From: Smittium culicis
Lineage: Eukaryota > Kickxellomycota > Harpellomycetes > Harpellales > Legeriomycetaceae
Assembly: GCA_001970855.1 (NCBI GenBank)
Contig: LSSN01001424.1
Span: 1-19,913, forward strand
DNA length: 19,913 nucleotides
Direction of reading: 5' to 3'
Shown: piece by piece, positions 10,679 to 19,125 of the stretch
Numbering within the stretch: position 1 is the stretch's first letter
Layout: the number at the start of each line of letters is the position of its first letter
Notes under the pieces: model-generated
Database searches by the model: none
Told to the model about the DNA's origin: nothing
Seen by the model: the letters and a program-made list of their open reading frames with translations, nothing else
Translations under genes and position numbers: made by a program

Positions 10679-10752
10679 ACCATCTGGTAGACCCTCCGAA
10701 AGTATGGAACTGCCTGAGCGGCGGAGGGGGGTCGGTTGAAAAATTATTTTTT
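10506..10752 (+). other. G+C-rich, hairpin-rich block; candidate structured RNA or U5/leader region
   Basis: This block is far richer in G+C than its flanks and carries several perfect inverted repeats: AGAGTCT/AGACTCT (10511-10517 with 10530-10536, 12-base loop), GGTCTAC/GTAGACC (10632-10638 with 10687-10693) and CCCTCCG/CGGAGGG (10692-10698 with 10722-10728). The last stem is followed by a run of seven T (10747-10753). A 72-codon frame opens with ATG at 10537 immediately after the first hairpin (begins MDLRKFLPS), but I recognise no domain in it. Possible readings are LTR U5 plus leader and gag start of the Gypsy element, or an independent structured RNA. The sequence alone does not decide. 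Confidence 0.35.
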
Positions 10753-10823
10753 TAATATTTTTTTAATATTTTTTTAACTTTAAATATTTTTCATAGTTTT
10801 TAGTATATTTTTAAGATATTTTT
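10747..10823. other. Helically phased T-tracts (predicted curved DNA)
   Basis: T-tracts of four to seven bases are centred near 10750, 10761, 10772, 10789, 10799, 10810 and 10821, that is mostly 10-11 bp apart. Tracts in phase with the helical repeat are the known cause of intrinsic DNA curvature. The array abuts the G+C-rich block. Confidence 0.55.
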
Positions 10824-10979
10824 AATAAACTCTGTGAAAAAAAAATAAATAAAATACATAAAGATTATTGTATCCTATAATAATATACATTTATGTGAAC
10901 GAGAGTCCTTATTTATTTCACTATACGACGTTTTTTGAACGCGAAAGGGCTAAAAACTTATCGGAATTTAGAAAGTTAA

Positions 10980-11166
10980 CCCCTTTCTGGAAGTTGATGA
11001 TTTAAATTTACAGATTATTGCTAATTGAGATCAATTTTAAAAGTTTAACTGCGTGTGTCATGAAGATATCGATCTTTTTGGATAAAACGAGAAAAAATAG
11101 CCTCGCTAATAGAAAATAAAAGAAAATTTTATCTAGTTTTATTCGTTAGAATTGGATGGGAAAGGG
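10980..11166 (+). mobile_element. MITE with piggyBac-type ends, copy A
   Basis: The left end is TTAA (10976-10979) followed by CCCCTTTCTGG. The right end is GATGGGAAAGGG (to 11166) followed by TTGT, a decayed TTAA. Length is 187 bp, matching the two related elements at 15847 and 17392. The outer right 12 bases are identical to one terminus of the 17392 copy, while the interior is strongly diverged. It has no coding capacity. TTAA target sites and CCC-starting inverted ends are typical of piggyBac-family transposons. It is probably the oldest of the three copies. Confidence 0.6.
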
Positions 11167-11464
11167 TTGTATAGAATCAGTAAATGATACAGAAATAGAA
11201 ATGTAAGTTTAATTACAATAAAATTGTTTTATATATTACAGTTTAGTGTGTAAAATCGTTTAAAATATTACACAACGAAAATATCTATTTCTTTATTAAG
11301 AGCTTAAAAAATTCAAGTCTGAATGCTTAATAGATAAATATTATTCCATATTGGTCATAAAATAGAAATAACAATTAAAGAATATTCAGGTCAGTATTAC
11401 ATCGAACATTCATTGCGAAGATAGCGCTTTTAGGCATAGCTAGATACATCGTATGTAATTTATT

Positions 11465-11701
11465 ATTTAATTTTTATCAATAAATAAAATCGAGTTTTTT
11501 TATCAAATAACAATTTTTAAACATTATACTACAGTGAGGAGACATATTAAGTGTTACCATCTTATTGGATAATACTAAACCGAAAATTACAAGCCAATAA
11601 AAATTATAGTGTAATAAAATAAACTAGGAAAAAATTTTAATTGTCTAAATTGTAAAGTACACGATTGCGAGATCCTTACCATCTTTTCTTTCGCAAAGGT
11701 A
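11465..11701 (+). repeat. Left inverted terminal repeat of DIRS element
   Basis: Reverse complement of 15583-15816 from ATTTAATTTTTATC at the outer end to AAGGTA at the inner end. I count about five substitutions over the inner 215 bases (for example G for A near 11628, AG for TT near 11670), more near the inner edge. It carries the element's 5' leader and presumably its promoter. Confidence 0.9.
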
Positions 11702-11787
11702 CACTATCAGCATAAAGATTTTCAAATGTTAAAATTTTTATAAGAATATTATTTTTAATAAAAAATCATTTACTTTCAACTAAAACT

Positions 11788-12605
11788 ATGGAACAAAAAG
11801 CAGTTATTCAAGTTCCCATGGAACAAGATCGGCTAAAGCTGTTATCGGATTTGGTTCAATAACTCCTACGCGAAAGGAACAGCGTCTCAGAACCCGAGGA
11901 TCCACATTTTTCTACAAGGATTCCAGTTACCGATTTAACTGTATATCTAGAGCTAATTGAAGCACTACCATCAATTGAAGAGGACTTCTTCAGATCTCCG
12001 TTAACTGAAGAAGAGCGCAATATTGCTATAATTTCTTTCCTGGGAACTATTTCTATGAATTACAACCCATCTCCACTAATCGATTCAGCATCGAGTGCGG
12101 TGAAGAAAGCTGATTCTGTCCTTTAAAGAATTCAGTTAGCTCTAGCTCAAGCAAAGCGACCAATCGACTATTACGTTTACCGTAAAATCCAGGACTCACA
12201 GGGTATAAACACTGACGATGACGTTGAGATTATGTTTGCGAGCACTATACGTGATTTTCTATCCGTTATCACAGCAACAGTGACTCAGGCGAGGATAGAT
12301 AACCTCGATAATGGCCTCGAACTCCTGGTAAACCTACACAGTTAGTCGAATCAGGCACCAAACCGCTGATGGAACAAGACGCGTTGGACTCGCTCATCGC
12401 AAAGAAGCCGAAGACAAAACGACAACGGATACAGTAATTTCGTAAGCGCCAGCAGAATACGATCTCAAAACATACGTACAGCTGCAAAACTGCTACGGCG
12501 CAGAGTACCAAAGCTGCAACCACCACTGAAGCCAGCTCCAACAGGACCTCAGACTGACAATCAAATTTTCGCGGAAGGCATCGCGGCCGCGGGAGGGGGT
12601 CTCAA
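11788..12605 (+). pseudogene. DIRS gag (ORF1), disrupted
   Basis: It starts at the first ATG after the terminal repeat (11788). The first frame runs to a TAG at 12343 with internal TAA codons at 11860 and 12124. It contains ELIEALPSIEEDFF and IQLALAQAKRPIDYYVYR, both also found in the decayed copy at 4575-5377. After 12345 the sequence continues in another frame with KPLMEQDALDSLI, a TAA at 12435, a TGA at 12555, and ends in a basic RGRHRGRGRG stretch (12570-12599) before a TAG at 12606. An Arg/Gly-rich tail is typical of the nucleic-acid-binding end of DIRS gag proteins. Comparison with copy 2, where this junction is in frame, places a frameshift between 12343 and 12354. Confidence 0.8.
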
Positions 12606-12624
12606 TAGAGAGCCAGAGCAACCC

Positions 12625-14536
12625 CTCAGAGGGGGCAGACTCGCTATGTTTAAGGCGGCGTGGTCCAAACTGACGGACAGCCAATGGGTTCAGAGCATAG
12701 TGGCACGGGGATTCAGAATCCCTTTCAACAATCCAAAAACACCGACATCGAATCCGTAATCGGAAAAAACGGAAATTGAGTCGCGAAGCAAGCAAGATTC
12801 TGACGGAGGAAGTCGCCTCTCTGCTGACAAAACATGCGATAGAGGAAATCAAACCACGAAATCCTGGCTTTTACAGCCAGTTGTTCACGATCCCCAAGAA
12901 GACTGGGGATCTCCGACCTGTCCTCGACCTCCGCAGGCTCAACCTCTACGTGGAGGAACATAATTTCAAGATGGAGGCGCTGACCTCCATCCACCGTACG
13001 ATCCGCCGAAAAGAATATTTCACGTCTCTGGATCTGCAGGATGAATTTATGCACATTCTGGTTTACAAGAAATGCAGGAATTATCTGCGCTTCGAATGGA
13101 ACGGATGTTCATTTCAGTTCCGCTTCTTGAAATTCGGGCTATCACTGAGCACGTTGGTATTCAACAAGAATCTCCGCACAGTTCTGGAATGAGCCAGAGC
13201 GAAGGGGATCCGAATATCGGCATACCTAGACAATCTTTTGATCCTGGGAGAGACAAAGGAAGCATGCGAAACCAACACGTGCTTAATCTACTCCAAAATC
13301 TCGGAGCATTGATTAAAGGTCAGCTCAGAGAAGTCCTCAACAACACCATCTCAGTCAATCACACATCTAGGAATGGTGATCAACACCAGATAAATATCAC
13401 TCAAGGTGCCTTCGATCAAGATCAGGGATCTCCTACGAGAGGCCAGATAGCTACTGAATGCTGGCCAAACGACATAGAGATGCCTCGCGAGCTTTATTGG
13501 GAAGGCCTTATCGATGTCGATTGCTCTTCTCCCTAGGAGACTCATGCTTCGCCGTCTCTTGGAGCTCAATAACAGAGCGCTGTCAATATCGAAGTCATGG
13601 ACATCGACGGTAATCCTGAAGAAGCCAGTAATCCAGAACCTGCAGTTCTGGAAGAAACAACTGGCGTCATGGAACGAGCAGTCATTCTTGCTCGAAACAT
13701 CAGAGCTATAAATCTTTACAGACTCCAACGACACAGCATCGGGAATTGTTTTGGATCACCGCTCTTACTCTGGAGTTTTGAACACACAACTGAGCAAGAT
13801 GCACATCAATACAAAGGAGCTACTGGAGATACATTATGCTCTAAAGCTCAAGAGGCTTGTGGGTAGGTCGGTGTTAGTCTATTCAGAAAACACAACCACA
13901 CTCTCGTACATCAAGAATTTCGGAGGCACAATCTTCTAAGAACTATTGGGGATCTCAGAACGGATTTGGTCACACTGCCTGAAAACCAAAACCCGTCCCC
14001 AAGTAACATACGTTCCGTCACTTCTGAGCCTTGCGGATACGCCGAGCAGACTGACGGCGCTAACTGAATGGCCCATATTTCAGAAGACATTAGACGCTTT
14101 GAATACACGATATGGTCCACACGGTGTAGATCTGTTTGCGTCCTACCAGAACAGGAAGCTGGATCAGTACTACAGCTGTTTTTAAGACCAAAATTCATTG
14201 GAACAGAATGCACTAGCCTAAAAATTTTCCGGGCTCAACAACCTTTACTGCTGTCCGCCCTGGAATCTGATATCCCAAGTTATTCAGAAAGTTCGCCGAG
14301 AACGAATCACAATGACGCTGGTTTCACCAATGTAGAAGTCAGCAATCTGGTTCCCAGATCTGAAGGAATTTTCAATATCTCAGCTGACCGTACTTCAAGC
14401 AAAGACTTTAGTCCCCTACCCCAAAAGCGGAAAATCTCCTCTCTCGGAAAACAAGCACTGGAGCTATAAGCCCTGGAGGATCAGCGGCGTTCGCTCAAAA
14501 CGCAAGGTCTCGGAACGTATACATTCGATTTTTTAA
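12625..14536 (+). pseudogene. DIRS reverse transcriptase-RNase H, disrupted
   Basis: It opens with LRGGRLAMFK and LTDSQWVQS in one frame (to a TAA at 12757), then shifts to the main frame, which carries everything to 14536. RT blocks are PKKTGDLRPVLDLRRLN, SLDLQDEFMHI (motif A, Asp kept), FQFRFLKFGLSLS (motif B) and AYLDNLLILGE (motif C at 13223, YLDN where YxDD is expected). LASFIGKALSM precedes RNase H. There, IFTDSNDTASG (first Asp), KELLEIHYAL (Glu) and VYSENTTTLSYI follow, with Glu where the third Asp is usual. The spacer YGPHGVDLFASYQNRK then leads to the end. In-frame stops lie at 13190, 13310, 13391, 13448, 13475, 13709, 13937, 14183, 14219 and 14333. The first replaces a conserved Trp. 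Family identity is certain; activity is excluded. Confidence 0.92.
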
Positions 14537-15427
14537 TGCCAATCGAAAGAAGAGTTTGCCGCAAATCAGGTTATAACTCGATCCAGCAACGATTCTTAGA
14601 TCGGTGAATATCAAAAGATTTAAAGAATCTAATCTTCGCGCCGCAGATAATAAATTTTCTTGCGGAAATCTATTCCATCGATAAACTTAAAGTGGGATAA
14701 ATTAAGGCATAAAAATCTGCTCTGCTAGGATTAGCTGAAAATCAGACAAAGATTAAAAAGCACCCAATTTTCGTCGATTTCATGAGAACATTGGACGAAA
14801 GATCCATTAAATCTTTTTTTAGGCCTAGTATAGATATTACCCCGGTATTAGAACTGTTTAGACTTTGGGGACTCACAATAGATCTCAATTCCAAACAACT
14901 AACTGCCAAGCTGTGTTGGTTATTGGCAGTGCCAGGTTTCCTGAGAGCCAGCGAAATACATAGAATCGAAGATGACAGAAGTCGAATCGAAAATGGAGAG
15001 TTACACTTAGTTATAGTAGCACCTAATTAAAAGAGAGGAGGTCAATCTGTTGAAAAGCCCTGCCTCATCACTTGACACACAGACTCAATATTGTGTCCAG
15101 TTACAGCCTATAAATTATATAAGGAAAAGGTTGCGTTCAACCTCTGCCCAACAACGCATGAGAACAACAATGAATGGACTGTAAAAAGGTTGATGATATT
15201 TATTAAAGACAGCAAGAAGCCTCTTTCTGTGGACAGTATGACGAGATACATCCAATCGATTTCTGATCTAATCCGCCGTGACCCCGAAGCTCCTATACCA
15301 AAGGTCAGAGCAATAGGAGCCACGATAGCCGCAAATTCAGGTGTATATCAGATGATATAGTTTCAGTCGCATTTTGGTCAAACTATACCATCTTTGATAC
15401 ATATTATCGACTCACAAGAAATTCATA
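14470..15427 (+). pseudogene. DIRS tyrosine recombinase, disrupted
   Basis: This frame overlaps the 3' end of the RT-RNase H frame by about 65 bases, as usual in DIRS elements. The N-terminal half is helical and basic (GYNSIQQRFLDR, QIINFLAEIY). The catalytic part shows FLRASEIHRI (first Arg, about 14940), LCPVTAYKLY and PKVRAIGATIAANSG (second Arg box, 15298). After a shift to another frame near 15350 comes AFWSNYTIFDTYYRLTRNS, ending at 15427, which holds the nucleophilic Tyr. Stops occur at 14605, 14698, 14710, 15028 and 15073. The enzyme would join the circular DNA intermediate to the target. It is inactive as written because of the stops and frameshift, although the two Arg boxes and the Tyr box are all preserved. 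Confidence 0.88.
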
Positions 15428-15464
15428 GAATAACTTGACTGAGTCGATCTTAAATTTGGAGTAG

Positions 15465-15494
15465 CTTAATATGTCTCCTCACTGTAGTATAATG
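15465..15494 (-). repeat. Internal complementary region of DIRS element
   Basis: Thirty bases identical to 15730-15759 in the right terminal repeat, and therefore the reverse complement of 11522-11551 in the left one. DIRS elements carry such an internal copy between the recombinase and the right repeat; it is thought to template circularisation of the cDNA. Here the match starts about 57 bases inside the outer edge of the terminal repeat instead of at the edge. Confidence 0.8.
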
Positions 15495-15582
15495 CTATAA
15501 TTAATCGAGCTCTTTAGATCGAATATTAATTTATATTTTACGAGGTGAGAAGGCTTATTAATTCCCACCCACGCGATCCGAT

Positions 15583-15816
15583 TTACCTTGGCAGAAAGAT
15601 GGTAAGGATAACGCAATCGTGTACTTTACAATTTAGACAATTAAAATTTTTTTCTAGTTTATTTTATTACACTATAATTTTTATTGGCTTGTAATTTTCG
15701 GTTTAGTATTATCCAATAAGATGGTAACACTTAATATGTCTCCTCACTGTAGTATAATGTTTAAAAATTGTTATTTGATAAAAAAACTCGATCTTATTTA
15801 TGGATAAAAATTAAAT
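15583..15816 (-). repeat. Right inverted terminal repeat of DIRS element
   Basis: Inverse partner of 11465-11701; outer end ...GGATAAAAATTAAAT. Similarity stops sharply outside 15816 and fades inside 15583, which fixes the element boundary. A MITE begins only about 30 bases further right. Confidence 0.9.
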
Positions 15817-15846
15817 CTAACCTAAATCCACATCTAGTTTAGTTAA

Positions 15847-16035
15847 CCCTTTCACAGGCGGTAGATTATTTTTGACCTACTAAATATAGCCAACTGAATT
15901 CATCAAAAACAGTATAGCTTTGTTTCCGTAAAATATATCGGCTAGTTGTAGAATAACATCAAATAATAAAATTAATTATAAATCTTTAACGAATCAATAA
16001 ATTCGGATTTTTTAAGTGTGTTGTACGGGAAAGGG
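15847..16035 (+). mobile_element. MITE with piggyBac-type ends, copy B
   Basis: 189 bp from CCCTTTCACAGGCGG to GTACGGGAAAGGG, flanked on both sides by an exact TTAA (15843-15846 and 16036-16039). The terminal inverted repeat is CCCTTTC plus a few further bases. Its whole length matches copy C at 17392-17578 in the opposite orientation. It has no coding capacity, so movement would need a piggyBac-type transposase supplied in trans. Confidence 0.8.
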
Positions 16036-16039
16036 TTAA

Positions 16040-17387
16040 TAAACACTTCGATCTAAAATAATTAAATTATCTTTTCTAAAATAACCCCCGATATAACTAC
16101 AGAAACTGAGCTATAGGTTCTGAATCTTTATTATAAGAAACTTCAAACAATTGATTTGGAGGATTCTGAGAGAAGATAGCTCTTTTTTACAGCTAAATTT
16201 TATTGGCTTGGGCAATCATTAGTTGAAATGTATATTGGCGGAATTGAAAGTTCGCTTCGATTTTTGTATTTTTTCGTTTAATTTTGAATTTTATATTTGT
16301 TAAAAATATGAAATGATATTGCTCATTGGATATTAATTTTTTATAATATTTTATACACTGTAGCACTTTACATTATAGAATGACCCCTTTATAAAGGATC
16401 TCGCATTTTATTATACTTGATTAGACTTGGACTTTTGGGTATTTAAATTTTTTTTCATATTTCATGTTTTAGTTTAAAATATTTATCAGTGATAAAATAG
16501 AAGTATATTGTAATAATACATATAATCTTCTACTTTGTTATTTTCTTTAATGACTAGACATAAATATTCATATATTATGTTTATTTTCTAATTAATATAT
16601 AAAAAATTAATAATAATAAATTTTCTTCCAAAGATTTTTTTTTCTTTTTTAAAGATTTATTAAACTATAATAAATAATTTTTTATATGCGCTATTTTTCT
16701 GAGAATTATTTCAATAATTCTGGATAGATATGAGTCAATATAGACTCAAATAGCAATAAAAATAAAAATTTTGGTAAGCTTTATACTATTTAAACAATGC
16801 TTAAAAATCATTAATTAACAATAATTACTCGCCTTAACATCTTTTCATGAATTTTTAATCTTACACATAGTAATAGATTTTAATGAGAAATATAAATCAG
16901 AGATTTTTTTCAGTAAATAATCGTTTTGAATAAATAATACTGCCTAGAGCTAAATATAATACAAAAATAATTTATAAGTTATTAAAAACTCGTTAATAAA
17001 TTTATTGATTTAATTAAATTTTCCTTGTGAAGTGTAGATGCGGTTCGATTGAACTTTTGTTTAAAAATTTATAGATATTATATTCTTGATAATAAAATTT
17101 ACTTATGTTGTGTATAATTGTAGCTTTTGTGCCTCTTGGTGATATTATTGTTTTGAGTTATAGGTTATACGAATGTTCGAATGTTTTTTCTTTACTATTT
17201 AGTACTAGTAAATATCGATCATTTACCATATCACTTATTTGTTAATAATATTATTTTGTAATTTTTTTGAATGAATAAAAACACAGTATGAATCTAAATA
17301 AATTCAGCTTGATTAACAATAATATTGAGTGCGTTTTTTAATTATTGAGATTATTCGTATGGCATATTTTGTTTTTATAAGGCTTAG
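16040..17387. other. A+T-rich region without recognisable gene
   Basis: No frame, RNA gene or repeat family was recognised on either strand. It separates two copies of the same MITE. Confidence 0.6.
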
Positions 17388-17391
17388 TTAA

Positions 17392-17578
17392 CCCTTTCCC
17401 ATCTAACACTATGAAAAATTCAATTTATTGATTCGTTTATGATTAATAATGAAATTTACTATTTGCTATTACTCAACAAAAATCCAATAATTCTTAAAGC
17501 CTCGGAATTGAAGTATTTTAATTAAATGCTGTTAACTATATTTTGTAGATCAAAAATAGCCTAACGCGCGGAAAAGGT
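17392..17578 (-). mobile_element. MITE with piggyBac-type ends, copy C (inverted)
   Basis: Flanked by TTAA at 17388-17391 and 17579-17582. The left end CCCTTTCCCATC corresponds to the right end of copy B, and the shared interior includes TTTATTGATTCGTT. The right end, read in reverse, includes TATTTTTGATCTAC, where copy B has TATTTTTGACCTAC. The right terminus has decayed (GGAAAAGGT). The opposite orientation to copy B shows independent insertions. Confidence 0.75.
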
Positions 17579-17582
17579 TTAA

Positions 17583-18265
17583 GTTTGGTCTAGGTCCTGG
17601 CAATCTTTTTATTTCATATTTCAAAAAAATTCTCATTATTGTATGATAATTAGACAAAGCTTATATAATAAAGCCTTTAATATTATGCATTTTTTTACTG
17701 ATCGAGAGCAGTTTATTTTTTCTTCATGCAAAAATTTTTGGACGGAAAATGGCTAACAAATAAGATTTTTATTAATGGATAATACAAAATATTAAATTTA
17801 ACACACTGTAGCTCTTTATGCATAAAATTATGCTCTTTGTGAAGAATTCTTCAAATATAAAAAATAATTAATTTATCTGAAAGATATTTAAATAATTGCG
17901 CCTGCAGTCTAGGGGCATTAAAATTGCAATAATATTTATTTTTGAGTATCACTGATTTGAAGACCGATCTATAAAAACAAATACTAAAATTTAAGATCGA
18001 TAATCTTAAATATTGCTAAATATAATATATTTATATTTAAGGTTATCTATCATAAATTTTATCTAAATAAAATTTAGTTAATACTAGTGATTCTTAATAA
18101 AGAAATAAATGTATAGCATAAAGTGCTATAATAAAAGTTTAGAGATACCTTATTTTGTGATCAGTGAAAATATATATATATAAGCCGCCTTTTACGTAAA
18201 ATTCTGTTTATAAAAATAACTAGAGTTCAACTCATTATACTAAATATAGAATACACAAATAAAAA
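17583..18265. other. Upstream region of the secreted-protein gene, no gene seen
   Basis: A+T-rich, including an AT-dinucleotide run at 18170-18182. Apart from the TATA-like site at 18209 nothing stands out. Confidence 0.5.
18209..18216 (+). promoter_or_regulatory. TATA-like element upstream of the secreted-protein gene
   Basis: TATAAAAA, 50 bases upstream of the ATG at 18266. The position suits a compact promoter with a short 5' leader. In DNA this rich in A+T the match alone is weak evidence. Confidence 0.3.
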
Positions 18266-18504
18266 ATGAAGGCAAATATTATTTTTTTATATTTTTTTAT
18301 CTGCTTTCAATATGCAATATCTATACAGCTAAGCGTTAATGATGTTTTATCGAATAGCGGTCAACTTACAAAATTAGTACCAAATCTGATTTAGAACTGC
18401 GTCAAGACTTTCTACAAGGAAATTATAATACGAGCTCATTAGTAGATAAATTCAGTAGCTATGATGATTCAGATATTCTTTGTAGACGTGGAGGATTCAG
18501 AGGC

Positions 18505-18729
18505 TACGCACGTCAAAAATGCGCCCGTGTTTGTCGCAGACATGTCCGCTGCGCACGTCGAAAATGCGCCCGTGTTTTTCGCAGACATGTCCGCTGCGCA
18601 CGTCGAAGATGCGCTCGTGTTTGTCGCAGACATGTCCGCTGCGCACGTCGAAGATGCGCTCGTGTTTGTCGCAGACATGTCCGCCGCGCACGTCGAAGAT
18701 GCGCCCGTGTTTGCCGCAGACATTTCCAT
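18505..18729 (+). repeat. 45-bp coding minisatellite, five units
   Basis: Five in-phase 45-bp units (starts 18505, 18550, 18595, 18640, 18685) with few substitutions, plus the start of a sixth. Each encodes a 15-residue Arg/Cys unit with up to two Cys, at positions 1 and 6 in one view and one more at position 10 in most. The array is G+C-rich because Arg is mostly CGN. It also lacks stops in other frames, which creates spurious ORFs on both strands. Confidence 0.85.
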
Positions 18730-18801
18730 TGCGCACATCGAGGAATTGCTCCTACATGTGCTGCGGTAAAAAATTATGCTCATGGACGTAGGCTTTGTTC
18801 A

Positions 18802-19020
18802 CCACCGCCACCTAGACCATACCCACGTCCACCGCCACCTAGACCATGTCCTCGCCCACCTCCACCTAGACCATATTCTCGCCCACCACCGCCTAGACCA
18901 TATATTTGTCCACCACTTCCACGACCATACCCACGACCACCTACTCCTCGATCATACCCTCGCCCACCACCACCACAAACACGATCATGCCCACTTCTAC
19001 CACCATCTATATCGTATCCA
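18802..19020 (+). repeat. 27-bp coding repeat, about eight units
   Basis: Units start at 18802 and every 27 bases. The first six follow PPPPRP-aromatic-P-R closely; the last two are degenerate. The aromatic position is mostly Tyr, once Cys. Synonymous third-base differences between the Pro codons show selection or age greater than for the 45-bp array. Confidence 0.8.
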
Positions 19021-19125
19021 TGTACACCGCCACCTAGAAAATTTAATAATAAGCGCAAAAAAAGGAGGGAAATTAGACGCCTGAGCAATGGCAGCTACCT
19101 TTTGTAGAAGGCAAGAATTGGAGAT

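Larger units (their letters stand above)
11465..15816 (+). mobile_element. Full-length DIRS-type retrotransposon
   Basis: A 4.35-kb element bounded by inverted terminal repeats of about 235 bp, with the DIRS gene order: gag, then RT-RNase H, then a tyrosine recombinase overlapping the RT-RNase H frame, then an internal copy of terminal-repeat sequence. DIRS elements insert through a circular intermediate using a tyrosine recombinase rather than a DDE integrase and make no target duplication; none is seen here. The two terminal repeats differ at only a handful of positions, yet the genes hold around 19 in-frame stops and at least three frameshifts, and the RT and RNase H each lack a usual acidic residue. 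The protein style resembles DIRS elements of early-diverging fungi. It is not autonomous. Confidence 0.93.
18266..19107 (+). pseudogene. Secreted Arg/Cys- and Pro/Arg-repeat protein, frame broken once
   Basis: The ATG at 18266 opens a 42-codon frame that begins MKANIIFLYFFICFQYAIS, a clear signal peptide, and stops at 18392. A second frame, open without ATG from 18358 to a TAG at 19105 (249 codons), takes over within the overlap. It has a polar, acidic linker (DLELRQDF, SYDDSDILC), five 15-residue repeats of the type CARRRCARVCRRHVR (18505-18729), then about eight 9-residue repeats of the type PPPPRPYPR (18802-19020), and a basic tail KRKKRREIRR. This is the only frame that stays open through both arrays. 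The likely product is a secreted, highly basic, Cys-rich structural protein of about 270 residues. A spore-wall or polar-tube-like role is a guess from composition. The frame change could be a mutation, an assembly error, an unrecognised intron or frameshifting. Confidence 0.6.

Noticed and set aside
10537..10755. 72-codon ORF in the G+C-rich block as a host gene
   Set aside because: No domain, ends in low-complexity T-rich DNA, and overlaps several hairpins; kept only as part of the undecided block.
12269..13054. Minus-strand ORFs over the DIRS gag and RT
   Set aside because: They lie antisense to clearly recognised RT blocks and show no domain.
11860..15075. Stop codons in the DIRS genes read as sense under a variant code
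   Set aside because: TAA and TAG occur at positions with different expected residues, a TGA in the old copy replaces Gly, and there are frameshifts too; ordinary decay explains the data better.
18461..18791. ORFs in two other plus frames and on the minus strand across the 45-bp repeats
   Set aside because: Short repeats without stops open several frames at once; only the frame ending at 19105 stays open through the linker, both arrays and the basic tail.
18776..19088. His-rich plus-strand ORF and Gly-rich minus-strand ORF across the 27-bp repeats
   Set aside because: Shadows of the Pro/Arg repeat frame; the Gly-rich composition follows from the complement of Pro codons.
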